Shown here: piece by piece, positions 38,077-46,688 of the stretch
How the letters are laid out: the number at the start of each line of letters is the position of its first letter
How positions within the stretch are numbered: position 1 is the first letter of the stretch
Assembly (NCBI RefSeq): GCF_002277025.1
Contig: NZ_NIWD01000002.1
Span: forward strand, 342,241-406,240
From: Sphingopyxis sp. GW247-27LB
Lineage (GTDB): Bacteria > Pseudomonadota > Alphaproteobacteria > Sphingomonadales > Sphingomonadaceae
Length of the DNA: 64,000 bases
Direction of reading: 5' to 3'
Made by a program: the position numbers and the translations under genes
Notes under the pieces: model-generated
The model's input: the letters and a program-made list of their open reading frames with translations, nothing else
Told to the model about the DNA's origin: nothing
The model's database searches: none

Positions 38077-39576
38077 ATGGACGTCCAAGCGATTCTTTCG
38101 GCCGCGACCGGCAACCATGGCGCGGTAAATCCTTACGCGGCCATCGCCTATCTGGTGTCGGGCATCCTCTTCATCCTCGCGCTGCGCGGGCTGTCGAGCC
38201 CGGCGACGGCGCAGAGCGGGAACCGCTTCGGCGTGATCGGCATGACGATCGCGGTGGTCACCACCATGATCACTCATGCGCCCGAGGCGATGGTTCTCGA
38301 CGGAGACGGAAGCTTTGTTCTCGATACGGTCGGCCTGATCGAAATCCTCGTCGCGATCGGCATCGGTGCCGTCATCGGCATCGTCATGGCGCGCAAGATC
38401 GCGATGACCGCGATGCCGCAGCTCGTCGCGGCGTTTCACAGCCTCGTCGGCCTTGCCGCGGTCGCGGTGGCGGCGGCGGCCTATCTCAACCCCGGCGCCT
38501 TCGGCATCGCCGATGCGGCGGGGCAGATCTTCACCGTCAGCCGCGTCGAGATGGGCCTGGGCATCGCGATCGGCGCGATCACCTTTTCGGGGTCGGTCAT
38601 CGCCTTCCTGAAGCTCAACGGCAATATGTCGGGCGCGCCGATCATGCTGCCGCTGCGCCACGTCATCAACCTCGGCACGCTCGCCGCGATCATCGGCCTC
38701 GTCGCCTATTTCACCGTCGACCAGAGCCCTTGGGTGTTCTGGACCGTCACGGGCCTCAGCTTCGTGATCGGCTTCCTGCTGATCATCCCGATCGGCGGCG
38801 CCGACATGCCGGTCGTGGTGTCGATGCTCAACAGCTATTCGGGCTGGGCCGCGGCGGCGATGGGCTTCACGCTCCACAATACGGCGATGATCATCACCGG
38901 CGCGCTCGTCGGTTCGTCGGGTGCGATCCTCTCCTACATCATGTGCCGCGCGATGAACCGCAGCTTCATCAGCGTGATCGCGGGCGGTTTTGGCGCCGAC
39001 GCCGCGGCTTCGGGCGGCGGGTCGAAGGAACAGCGTCCGTGGAAGCCGGGCAGCGCCGACGACGCGGCGTTCCTGATGAGCCAGGCCGAGAACGTCATCA
39101 TCGTCCCCGGTTACGGCATGGCGGTCGCGCAGGCGCAGCACGCGCTGCGCGAAATGGCCGATGTGCTCAAAAAAGAGGGCGTGAACGTCAAATATGCGAT
39201 CCACCCGGTCGCGGGACGCATGCCCGGCCATATGAACGTGCTGCTCGCCGAGGCGAACGTCCCCTATGACGAGGTGTTCGAGCTCGAGGACATCAATGGG
39301 GAATTCGCGCAGGCCGACGTCGCCTTCGTCATCGGGGCCAACGACGTGACCAATCCGGCGGCGAAGACCGACAAGACGTCGCCGATCTACGGCATGCCGG
39401 TGCTCGACGTCGAAAAAGCGAAGACGGTGCTGTTCGTGAAGCGCTCGATGGGCGGGGTCGGCTATGCCGGGGTCGACAACGACGTCTTTTACATGGACCA
39501 GACGATGATGCTGCTCGGCGACGCCAAGAAGATGGCCGACGACATCGTCAAGGCGTTGAACGGCGGCGGGCACTAG
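38077..39576 (+). CDS. pntB: NAD(P) transhydrogenase subunit beta
   Basis: A 499-residue protein with about nine helices (domain II) in the first 290 residues and the NADP(H)-binding domain III after them. VPGYGMAVAQAQHALREM near 345 is the nucleotide-binding motif, followed by HPVAGRMPGHMNVLLAEANVPYD in pieces near 372-395 and GANDVTNPAA near 425. It completes the transhydrogenase. A very long hairpin lies 25 bases after the stop and probably ends the operon. Confidence 0.96.
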   Translation: MDVQAILSAATGNHGAVNPYAAIAYLVSGILFILALRGLSSPATAQSGNRFGVIGMTIAVVTTMITHAPEAMVLDGDGSFVLDTVGLIEILVAIGIGAVIGIVMARKIAMTAMPQLVAAFHSLVGLAAVAVAAAAYLNPGAFGIADAAGQIFTVSRVEMGLGIAIGAITFSGSVIAFLKLNGNMSGAPIMLPLRHVINLGTLAAIIGLVAYFTVDQSPWVFWTVTGLSFVIGFLLIIPIGGADMPVVVSMLNSYSGWAAAAMGFTLHNTAMIITGALVGSSGAILSYIMCRAMNRSFISVIAGGFGADAAASGGGSKEQRPWKPGSADDAAFLMSQAENVIIVPGYGMAVAQAQHALREMADVLKKEGVNVKYAIHPVAGRMPGHMNVLLAEANVPYDEVFELEDINGEFAQADVAFVIGANDVTNPAAKTDKTSPIYGMPVLDVEKAKTVLFVKRSMGGVGYAGVDNDVFYMDQTMMLLGDAKKMADDIVKALNGGGH

Positions 39577-39601
39577 TTTTCTGCGTCTTGACGGCGCAGG
39601 C

Positions 39602-39679
39602 GGCACCGGCCCGCTCCCCCACCCGGCCTCCCATAGGATACTATGATCGGGAGGCCGGGTGGGGGGGCGGGCCGGTGCC
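39602..39679 (+). terminator. 31-bp stem hairpin after pntB
   Basis: Arms of 31 bases (39602-39632 and 39649-39679) pair with one T/G mismatch around a 16-base loop; the outer end reads GGCACCGGCCCGC and the inner end CCGGCCTCCC. It is far longer than a normal terminator and lacks a clear T run. It may stop or protect the pnt transcript, or be another mobile palindrome. The racemase ribosome site lies just beyond it. Confidence 0.6.
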
Positions 39680-39697
39680 GCAACCGATGGAGGAATT

Positions 39698-40396
39698 ATG
39701 CGTAAAATCGGCCTGATCGGCGGCATGAGTTGGGCGTCGACCGAAATCTATTATCGCCATCTCAACAAGGGCGTGCAGAAGCGGATCGGGACGAGCTGTT
39801 CGGCGCCGATCCTGCTCGAAAGCCTCAATTATTGCGAGCTGTCGCGGCTGACCACGCCCGAGCAATGGGCGCACGCGAAGGATGTGCTGATCGAATCGGC
39901 GAAGCGGCTCGAGGATGCGGGCGCGACGGCGCTGATGATCGCGGCCAATTCGATGCACAAGGTGGCGGAAGAGGTCGCCGCGGCGATCTCGATCCCGCTC
40001 CTCCACATCGTCGACGAAACGGGGGAAAAGATCCGCGCCGATGGCGTCAAGTCGGCGGCCGTCATCGGCACGCGCAACGTGATGACCGAAGCCTGGTATC
40101 GCCAGCGGCTCGTACGCTACGGCCTGACGCTCGCCCCCTATGACGGCAGCCGCGCCGAGGAAATCGACCGCATCATCTACGATGAGCTGATGCAGGGCAA
40201 GGTGACCGAGGATTCGCGGCGCACGATGCGCACCTTCATCACCGACATCGCCAAGCAGGACGTCCAGGCGCTGGTGCTCGCCTGTACCGAGCTCGTCATG
40301 CTCGTCGATCCCGATGCCAATGTGCTGCCGATCTACGATGCCGCGCGGATCCACGTCGCCGCCGGGGTCGACTGGATCCTGGGCGACGCGCCCTGA
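39698..40396 (+). CDS. Aspartate/glutamate racemase family protein
   Basis: A 232-residue protein with the two-domain Asp/Glu racemase fold. KIGLIGGMSWAST begins it, the first active-site region reads MIAANSMHKVAE (about 80-91) and the second VLACTELVML (about 189-198). In classical racemases a Cys (or a Thr in E. coli YgeA) stands before the Asn of the first motif; here it is Ala, so only the second catalytic Cys remains. It may be a racemase of altered specificity or a different C-acting enzyme. GGAGG lies six bases before the ATG. Confidence 0.85.
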   Translation: MRKIGLIGGMSWASTEIYYRHLNKGVQKRIGTSCSAPILLESLNYCELSRLTTPEQWAHAKDVLIESAKRLEDAGATALMIAANSMHKVAEEVAAAISIPLLHIVDETGEKIRADGVKSAAVIGTRNVMTEAWYRQRLVRYGLTLAPYDGSRAEEIDRIIYDELMQGKVTEDSRRTMRTFITDIAKQDVQALVLACTELVMLVDPDANVLPIYDAARIHVAAGVDWILGDAP

Positions 40397-40424
40397 CAGA
40401 CTCCCTTCCGCTCGCGGGAGGGTC

Positions 40425-40838
40425 TCAACTCACCCGCGTCCAGGTTACCGTGCGGCAGAAAACCGCGACGCACCCCTTCATCGTCAGCTTGTTGCCCCTG
40501 ACGCGGAGATGCGCCTTGTAATAGCGCCCGTCCTCGGGGCTGTAGCCCTGGCCGCGCCAGCCGCCGTCGTGCGGGATCAGGTCCCAGTAGATTTGCAGCC
40601 CCGTCACCTGCCGTCCGCGCTTGGCCTTGTCGGGATTGCGCTCGTCGCGCTGGCCTCCCGCGGGCTGGTCGATCAGCAGGCGGTGGATGCGGCCGCACAG
40701 CTTGGCGCCGCACGGCATGATGTCGACGATGCCCTTGCCGTCGTCGGTCTTCCACCGCCCTGTGATCGGCGCCGGAGCCGCGGCGGCGGCGGCTGGAACG
40801 GCGAGCGCGACGAGCGCCACGAGATAGATGTGAAACAT
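40425..40838 (-). CDS. Secreted DUF2147 protein
   Basis: A 137-residue protein with a signal peptide (about 1-20, Ala-rich) and a DUF2147 domain: GRWKTDDGKGIVDIMPCGAKLCGRIHRL in the first half and the GWRGQGYSPEDGRYYKAHLRV strand set in the second. Four Cys residues (CGAKLCG and KGCVAVFCR) suggest disulfides in the periplasm. DUF2147 proteins are small beta-barrel-like proteins of unknown role. It is convergent with the racemase gene and divergent from the beta-helix gene, 101 bases away. Confidence 0.88.
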   Translation of the reverse strand: MFHIYLVALVALAVPAAAAAAPAPITGRWKTDDGKGIVDIMPCGAKLCGRIHRLLIDQPAGGQRDERNPDKAKRGRQVTGLQIYWDLIPHDGGWRGQGYSPEDGRYYKAHLRVRGNKLTMKGCVAVFCRTVTWTRVS

Positions 40839-40939
40839 TGCGACCTCTCCCCCCTATTTTAACTACACCGATGTCAGCAACATGGCTTGGCTTCCGCTCA
40901 CTCTTGCCGCATGACACGGGCAAAACAAGGGAGAGAGAT

Positions 40940-42157
40940 ATGCGAGTCACCTATTTGCCGCGCGCAGCCCTGCTGTCCTTTGCCGCGCTCGCCGTCGCCG
41001 CGGCGCCCGCCGCCGCGAAGACGATCAGCGTCAGCGCCGGCACCCCCGATGCGAACGAGAAATTACAGGAAGCGCTGATCCTCGCCGAACCGGGCGACGT
41101 CGTCGAACTGGGCGCGGGAACGTGGACGCTGACCGACGGGCTGTCGCTCGACGTCGACAATGTCACGGTGCGCGGCGCGGGGACGAAGGCTGGCGAGGGT
41201 TCGATCCTCGATTTCGCGGGCCAGCAGGGCGCGGGCGAGGGGCTGCTCGTCACTTCCGACGACGTCTATCTCACCAATTTCGCGGTGCTGAACACGAAAG
41301 GCGACGGCATCAAGTCGAAGGGCGCCGACCGCATCGTCTATCACCAGCTCCGCGTCGAATGGACCGCGGGGCCGAAGGAAACCAACGGCGCCTACGGCAT
41401 CTATCCGGTCGAGAGCAGCGACGTGCTGATCGACAGCGTCTATGTCCGCGGCGCGTCGGACGCGGGCATCTATGTCGGCCAGTCGAAGAATATCGTCGTG
41501 CGCGATTCGATCGCGATGGAGAATGTCGCGGGGATCGAGATCGAGAATTGCTACGACGCCGACGTCCACGACAATGTCGCGACCAAGAACACCGGCGGCA
41601 TATTGGTGTTCGACCTGCCCAGCCTGCCGCAGCAGGGCGGCCACAATGTCCGTGTCTTCGACAATATGGTGAACGACAACAGCACGCCGAACTTCGCGCC
41701 GAAGGGCAATATCGTCGCCAGCGTGCCGACCGGCACCGGGGTGCTGGTGATGGCGAACAGCCGGGTCGAGGTCTTCGACAATATGCTGGCCGACAACGGC
41801 ACCGCCAATGTGATGATCGTCGGCTATCGCTATCCCTACAAGGACGAGAAATACCAGCCGCTGCCCAAGGATATCGCCGTCTGGGACAATCAGCACGGCA
41901 AGGCGGGCTTCGCGCCGGCCTTTCCGGGCGGAGCCGAGATCGCGGCGGCGATGGGCGGGAGCATCCCGCCGGTGCTGTGGGACGGCGCGGGGAGCGCGGT
42001 CGTCAACGACGACGTCGCGGTGCTGTCGCTGAACCTGCCCGACGTCGGGACGCCGCAGAGCGAGGCCAAGCCGTCGCCCGCGGACCTGAAGGGCGAGGCG
42101 CCGGCGCCGCTGCCCGGCATCACCCTGCCGGAAAGCATGGAGGCGCGGGTCCAGTGA
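40940..42157 (+). CDS. Secreted parallel beta-helix protein
   Basis: A 405-residue protein with a signal peptide (about 1-26, ending AAA-K) and a right-handed parallel beta-helix made of repeated short strands (for example LLVTSDDVYLTNFAVLNTKG near 100 and IVVRDSIAMENVAGIEIENC near 183). It matches the family (TIGR03805 type by memory) that always pairs with a SO2930-type diheme cytochrome. GGGAGAGAG precedes the ATG. Its stop overlaps the cytochrome start (GTGA). The pair may act together at the cell surface or in the periplasm, perhaps on a polysaccharide or metal-containing substrate; this is not established. Confidence 0.87.
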   Translation: MRVTYLPRAALLSFAALAVAAAPAAAKTISVSAGTPDANEKLQEALILAEPGDVVELGAGTWTLTDGLSLDVDNVTVRGAGTKAGEGSILDFAGQQGAGEGLLVTSDDVYLTNFAVLNTKGDGIKSKGADRIVYHQLRVEWTAGPKETNGAYGIYPVESSDVLIDSVYVRGASDAGIYVGQSKNIVVRDSIAMENVAGIEIENCYDADVHDNVATKNTGGILVFDLPSLPQQGGHNVRVFDNMVNDNSTPNFAPKGNIVASVPTGTGVLVMANSRVEVFDNMLADNGTANVMIVGYRYPYKDEKYQPLPKDIAVWDNQHGKAGFAPAFPGGAEIAAAMGGSIPPVLWDGAGSAVVNDDVAVLSLNLPDVGTPQSEAKPSPADLKGEAPAPLPGITLPESMEARVQ

Positions 42158-43179
42158 AGCGCGTCGCCGCAGCTTTCGCCGCGGCGCTGCTGTGCGCGAG
42201 CGGTGCGGTCGCGGTCTCCGAACCGGGGCCGAACCAGGCGGTGATCGACAGCGCGGACATGCCGGCGAAGCTCTCCGCCTTCGGGATTTTCCGCGCCGGG
42301 ACGAGCGAGCCGGTCGATGCGCTGCTGCCCTATACGCTGCACACGCCCTTGTTCAGCGACTATGCCGAGAAGCACCGGCTGATCTGGGTGCCGGCGGGGC
42401 AGCAGGCGCGCGTCGCGGCGGACGGGCATATCGACTTTCCGGTCGGCAGCCTGATCGTGAAGAGCTTCGGCTGGCCCGAACAGAATGGCGGCCGGCCGGT
42501 CGAGACGCGGCTGCTCCTCCACCGCGCCAGCGGCTGGACCGCGCTGCCCTATATCTGGGACGCCGACGGCAAGGACGCGACGCTCGCCATCGCGGGGCGG
42601 CGCGTGCCGGTGAGCTTCAAGAGCCCCGACGGCGCGGCGCACAGCATCCGCTATGCGGTGCCGAACAAGAATCAGTGCAAGGAATGCCACAGCAAGGCGG
42701 GGACGATCGTGCCGATCGGGCCCAAGGCGGCGAATATCGACTTCGGCACCGCGCTCAGCCGCCCCGATTTCGCACGCTTCTTCGTCAAGGTTCCGAGGAC
42801 TACAGCGCCGATGCCGCGCTGGGACGACCCCGCGAGCGGTTCGCTCGAGCAGCGCGCGCGCGCCTATCTCGACGTCAATTGCGCCCATTGCCACAACCCG
42901 CGGGGTAGCGCGTCGAACAGCGGGCTGTTCCTGCGCTGGACCGACCCCATCGGCGTCAACTATGGCATCGGCAAGCGCCCCACCGCGGCCGGGCGCGGCA
43001 GCGGCGGGATGGAGTTCGCGATAAAGCCGGGCGATCCCGACCACAGCTTTCTCATCTATCGCCTCGAAAGCCTCGAGGCGGGAATCGCGATGCCCGAACT
43101 CAGCCGCTCGACGGTGCACAAGGAAGGCGCGGCGCTGCTCCGGCAATGGATTGCGGAGATGCCGAAGGACGGGCATTAG
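42154..43179 (+). CDS. SO2930-family diheme c-type cytochrome
   Basis: A 341-residue periplasmic protein with a signal peptide (about 1-20) and two c-heme sites, CKECH (175-179) and CAHCH (243-247). The first 160 residues form a domain with no heme that is peculiar to this family (TIGR03806 type by memory). It starts with GTG in a GTGA overlap with the beta-helix gene, confirming the known pairing of these two families. It probably transfers electrons for a reaction involving its partner. The maiA gene begins eight bases after it. Confidence 0.9.
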   Translation: MKRVAAAFAAALLCASGAVAVSEPGPNQAVIDSADMPAKLSAFGIFRAGTSEPVDALLPYTLHTPLFSDYAEKHRLIWVPAGQQARVAADGHIDFPVGSLIVKSFGWPEQNGGRPVETRLLLHRASGWTALPYIWDADGKDATLAIAGRRVPVSFKSPDGAAHSIRYAVPNKNQCKECHSKAGTIVPIGPKAANIDFGTALSRPDFARFFVKVPRTTAPMPRWDDPASGSLEQRARAYLDVNCAHCHNPRGSASNSGLFLRWTDPIGVNYGIGKRPTAAGRGSGGMEFAIKPGDPDHSFLIYRLESLEAGIAMPELSRSTVHKEGAALLRQWIAEMPKDGH

Positions 43180-43187
43180 GCGGGGCC

Positions 43188-43832
43188 ATGACCAGCCTCG
43201 TCCTCCACGACTATTTCCGCTCCTCGGCGAGTTATCGCGTCCGCATTGCGCTGAACCTCAAAGGCCTTGCCTACGAGCGCGTCGAGGTCAGCCTGATCGC
43301 GGGCGAACAGAAAAGCGACGCTTATCTCGCGCAGAATGCGCAGGGCTTCGTGCCGATGCTCGTCGCCGACGGCGAGACGATCATCCAGAGCCTCGCGATC
43401 ATCGACTGGCTCGACCGCGCCCATCCCGAACCGCGGCTGATTCCCGACGAGCCGATGCCGCGCGCGGTCGCGCTGGCGCAGGCGCATGTCGTCGCGTGCG
43501 ACATCCACCCGCTCAATAATCTGCGCGTGCTCAAATATCTGAAACGCGACCTCGGGCTCAACGAGCAGACCAAGGATCACTGGTATCGCCACTGGATTCT
43601 CGAAGGCTTCGACGCGCTCGAGGCGATGGCAGATTCGGGGGCGGGCGAGGGGCGTTATCTGGGCGGCGACACGCCGGGGATCGCCGACTGCTGCTTGGTG
43701 CCGCAGATGTACAACGCGCGCCGCTTCGACGTGCCGCTCGACGCCTTTCCGCGCCTCGTCGCGATCGACGCCGCGTGCATGGACCATGACGCGTTCAAAA
43801 GGGCGCACCCCGACGCGGTGAAGGCGGCGTGA
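43188..43832 (+). CDS. maiA: Maleylacetoacetate isomerase
   Basis: A 214-residue zeta-class glutathione S-transferase. SSASYRVRIALNLKGL (about 12-27) is the zeta motif with the catalytic Ser, and QNAQGFVPMLV and IIQSLAIIDWLD follow in the glutathione site. The helical domain has DIHPLNNLRVLKYL near 105 and DTPGIADCCLVPQMYNARRF near 166. It isomerises maleylacetoacetate to fumarylacetoacetate in tyrosine/homogentisate breakdown. No other gene of that pathway is beside it. The TonB receptor start overlaps its stop (GTGA). Confidence 0.9.
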   Translation: MTSLVLHDYFRSSASYRVRIALNLKGLAYERVEVSLIAGEQKSDAYLAQNAQGFVPMLVADGETIIQSLAIIDWLDRAHPEPRLIPDEPMPRAVALAQAHVVACDIHPLNNLRVLKYLKRDLGLNEQTKDHWYRHWILEGFDALEAMADSGAGEGRYLGGDTPGIADCCLVPQMYNARRFDVPLDAFPRLVAIDAACMDHDAFKRAHPDAVKAA

Positions 43833-45910
43833 TCCGCCTGCTCGCGGGCGCAGCCGCGCTGGCGCTGCCGGCGGCGGCGATGGCGCAGGACAAGGACGAG
43901 CCGATCATCATCCCGGCGCGCCATGTCCCGGCCGAGGAGATCGTCGTCGTCGGAGGCGGATCGCTCAAGCCGACCGACGGCAATTCGGTCCAGTCGGCCG
44001 CGATCCTGCGCGATCTCGACCCCGGCCTTGGCACGCGCATCGAGAATCGCCTCCGCGACGAGGGCGGACTGGCGCAATTCCGCCGCTCCGATGGCCGCTC
44101 GGCGCATCCGACGAGCCAGGGCGTGACGCTGCGCGGGCTCGGCGGCAATGCGTCGAGCCGCGCGCTTATCACCCTCGACGGAGTGCCGCAGGCCGACCCC
44201 TTCGGCGGCTGGGTCGCGTGGAGCGCCTATGACGCGATCCGGCTCGGCGGCATCATCGTCGCGCGCGGCGGCGGCAGCGGCGTCGACGGGCCGGGCGCGC
44301 TCGCGGGGACGATCGGCCTCTATTCGGACATGACCGAAGGGGTGGAGGCGAGCGCCGCATACGGCAGCCGCGATGGCGTCGACCTGTCGGGGAGCGCGGG
44401 AACGCGGCTCGGCGACGGCTGGTTCGCGGTCGACGGCCGCTACAGCCGGGGCGACGGCTTCGTTCCCGTCGTCGAGAGCCAGCGCGGCGCGGTCGACCAC
44501 GCCGCGCCTTACGAGCAGGGCGGCCTCGGCGTGCGGCTGCGCTTCGACGCGGGCGACAACAGCCGTATCGAGGCAAGCCTGCGCGGCTTTTCGGATCGGC
44601 GCGATCGCGGCACCGATTTCAGCGAAAGCCGCGTCGATGGCATCGACGCCAGCCTGCGCTTTCTCCACCAGCCCGGTGCGGGCGTGCAGTGGCTCGCCCT
44701 GGCCTATGTCCAGCTCCGCGAGTTCGACACCGGCTTCGCAAGCGTCGCGGGGGATCGTGACAGCGTGGTCCCGGCGCTCCACCAGCGGGTGCCCGCGACC
44801 GGTCTCGGCGCGCGCGTCGAGCTGCGCCCCGCGATCGGCAGCGCCTTTCCGCTGCGGCTCGGCGTCGACTGGCGGCGGACGGTCGGGCGCACGCAGGAGG
44901 ATTATCTGTTCACCGGGCTCGTCCCCGGCCGCCACCGCATCGCGGGGGGCAGCAGCGACACGGTGGGCGCCTTCGCCGAATGGACCTCGGGCGAGGCAGA
45001 CGAGGGGCTCTTGTGGACCGCGAGCGTGCGGGTCGACCGCTGGTGGCTCGGCGCGGGCTATCGCTTCGAGACCAATATCGCCGGGCCGGTGATCACCGAC
45101 GCGCACTATGCCGCGCGGCAGGGGTGGGAGGCGAGCGGGCGCGCCGGGCTGCGCTGGACCGCGGGGCCGCTCGCGATCCGCGCCGCCATGTATCGCGGCT
45201 GGCGACTGCCGACGCTCAACGAACTCTACCGTCCTTTCCGCGTCGGCCCCGACGCGACGGCGGCGAACGAATTGCTGCGCCCGGAGCGCCTGTGGGGCGG
45301 CGAGGTCGGCGCTGAGCTGACGAGCGGCGAGGCGCATGTCGGGATCACGCTGTTTCGCAATCGGCTCGAAAATGCGATCGCCAATGTCACGCTCGGCACC
45401 GGGCCTGGCAATTTTCCCGGCGTCGGCTTCGTCGCGGCGGGCGCGACCTACAGCCAGCGCCAGAATCTCGACGCGATCGACAGCAAGGGGGTCGAATTCA
45501 GCGCCGACGCGCCGCTCGGCCCGCTGACGCTGCGCGCGAGCTATGCCTTCACCGACGCGCGCGTCGACGCCTCCGGCGTCGCGGCGGTGCTCGACGGACT
45601 GCGGCCGGCGCAGGTCGCGAAGCACAGCGGCAGCATCTCGCTGAGCAACCGCGGGGACGGCCCGCTCGGCGGCTTCGCGACGCTGCGCTATGTCGGCAAG
45701 CAAAATGAGGACGATCTGGGGCTCCAGCCACTGGACGACGCGCTGACGCTCGACGCCGGGCTGTCGTGGCGCGTTTCGGATGCGGTCAGCCTCGAGGCGC
45801 GCGGCGAGAATCTGTTCGACGCGCTCGTGCCCGCCGCGATTTCCTCGGCGGGCATCGTCGAGCGCGCGACGCCGCGGACGCTGTGGGTCGGCGCGCGACT
45901 GTCCTTTTAG
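43829..45910 (+). CDS. TonB-dependent receptor
   Basis: A 693-residue outer-membrane receptor. A signal peptide (about 1-19, ending AMA-Q) is followed by a TonB-box-like EEIVVVGG (about 36-43), a plug domain with GVTLRGLGGNASSRALITLDGVP near 96-118 and a barrel ending in the aromatic LWVGARLSF. The plug lacks the siderophore-type VEIVRGP motif and has IIVARGGGSG instead, so it is a general TonB receptor of unknown ligand. It starts with GTG overlapping the maiA stop. The preceding beta-helix/cytochrome pair and maiA may share its transcript. Confidence 0.88.
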   Translation: MIRLLAGAAALALPAAAMAQDKDEPIIIPARHVPAEEIVVVGGGSLKPTDGNSVQSAAILRDLDPGLGTRIENRLRDEGGLAQFRRSDGRSAHPTSQGVTLRGLGGNASSRALITLDGVPQADPFGGWVAWSAYDAIRLGGIIVARGGGSGVDGPGALAGTIGLYSDMTEGVEASAAYGSRDGVDLSGSAGTRLGDGWFAVDGRYSRGDGFVPVVESQRGAVDHAAPYEQGGLGVRLRFDAGDNSRIEASLRGFSDRRDRGTDFSESRVDGIDASLRFLHQPGAGVQWLALAYVQLREFDTGFASVAGDRDSVVPALHQRVPATGLGARVELRPAIGSAFPLRLGVDWRRTVGRTQEDYLFTGLVPGRHRIAGGSSDTVGAFAEWTSGEADEGLLWTASVRVDRWWLGAGYRFETNIAGPVITDAHYAARQGWEASGRAGLRWTAGPLAIRAAMYRGWRLPTLNELYRPFRVGPDATAANELLRPERLWGGEVGAELTSGEAHVGITLFRNRLENAIANVTLGTGPGNFPGVGFVAAGATYSQRQNLDAIDSKGVEFSADAPLGPLTLRASYAFTDARVDASGVAAVLDGLRPAQVAKHSGSISLSNRGDGPLGGFATLRYVGKQNEDDLGLQPLDDALTLDAGLSWRVSDAVSLEARGENLFDALVPAAISSAGIVERATPRTLWVGARLSF

Positions 45911-45967
45911 GCGGATTTAATCACCAGCCCGTCTTCACAGACGCCGAACAGGCGATAAATACGAGTT

Positions 45968-46414
45968 ATGGCCGCCAAGACGCTGAACCTCGACCAGTTC
46001 CTGCCCTATCGCCTGTCGATAGCCTCCAACGCGCTGTCGGAGCGGATCGCCGCCGATTATCAGAACAAGTTTGGGCTCAAGATTCCCGAATGGCGGCTGA
46101 TGGCGGTGCTGGGGGAGGGCAAGCCGCTGACCCAGCGCGAGCTGGTGCAGGCGACGCGGATGGACAAGGTGACGGTCAACCGCGCCGCCAAGGCACTCGC
46201 CGACCGCCAGCTCATCGCGCGCCAGGCGCACGAGGCCGATGGGCGATCGCATCATCTCGACCTCACCGAGACCGGCCGCTCGCTCTACGACGCCATCGTC
46301 CCCGCGGCGCTCGCGACCGAGGAGCGGCTCGAATCGCATATCAGTGCGTCCGAGCGCACCGCGCTGATGGCGATCCTCGCCAAGCTTATCGCCGCCGCCC
46401 AAGATTATGGCTGA
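45968..46414 (+). CDS. MarR-family transcriptional regulator
   Basis: A 148-residue winged-helix regulator. The MarR core runs from LPYRLSIASNALSERIAADYQ through LTQRELVQATRMDKVTVNRAAKALADRQLI (recognition helix near 70-85) to the wing DGRSHHLDLTETGRSLYD. It dimerises through terminal helices. The PqqD-like gene starts inside its last codons (eight-base overlap), so this regulator is probably co-expressed with and may control the HPr-rel-A cassette. The 57-base upstream gap holds no obvious palindrome. Confidence 0.9.
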   Translation: MAAKTLNLDQFLPYRLSIASNALSERIAADYQNKFGLKIPEWRLMAVLGEGKPLTQRELVQATRMDKVTVNRAAKALADRQLIARQAHEADGRSHHLDLTETGRSLYDAIVPAALATEERLESHISASERTALMAILAKLIAAAQDYG

Positions 46415-46688
46415 CCCCGTCTATCGCGCCGCGCCGGTCGAGGCGCTGCGCGTCGAGCGGCTGGGCGAATTGACCGCGATCTTCGACCGCCGGTCGATGC
46501 AGACCCATCTCGTCGTGTCGCCGCTGCCCGAGATATTGGAGGCGATGAGCGGCGAGGCGTGCAACGCGGCGCTGCTCGCCGCGCGGCTCGCGGCGAGCTT
46601 CGACCTTCCCGACGCGGCGGAGACGCGGGCGATCCTCGGCGAACGGCTGCGCGAGCTGGCGAGCCTCGGCCTGGTGGAACCTGCGTGA
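46407..46688 (+). CDS. PqqD-family peptide chaperone (HPr-rel-A system)
   Basis: A 93-residue PqqD-like protein. The segment from LTAIFDRRSMQTHLVVSPL to LLAARLAAS matches the small winged fold (RRE) that in PqqD binds precursor peptides, and ERLRELASLGLVE is the closing helix. It is the first of three overlapping genes with an HprK-like kinase and a nucleotidyltransferase, the arrangement annotated as the HPr-rel-A system. No radical SAM enzyme or precursor peptide is next to it, so its binding partner is unknown. Overlaps: MarR gene before (8 bases), kinase after (GTGA). Confidence 0.85.
   Translation: MADPVYRAAPVEALRVERLGELTAIFDRRSMQTHLVVSPLPEILEAMSGEACNAALLAARLAASFDLPDAAETRAILGERLRELASLGLVEPA

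Noticed and set aside
40398..40426. Possible terminator between racemase and DUF2147 genes
   Set aside because: Arms around CTCCC/GGGAG pair only with bulges and lack a T run; too weak to list as a feature.
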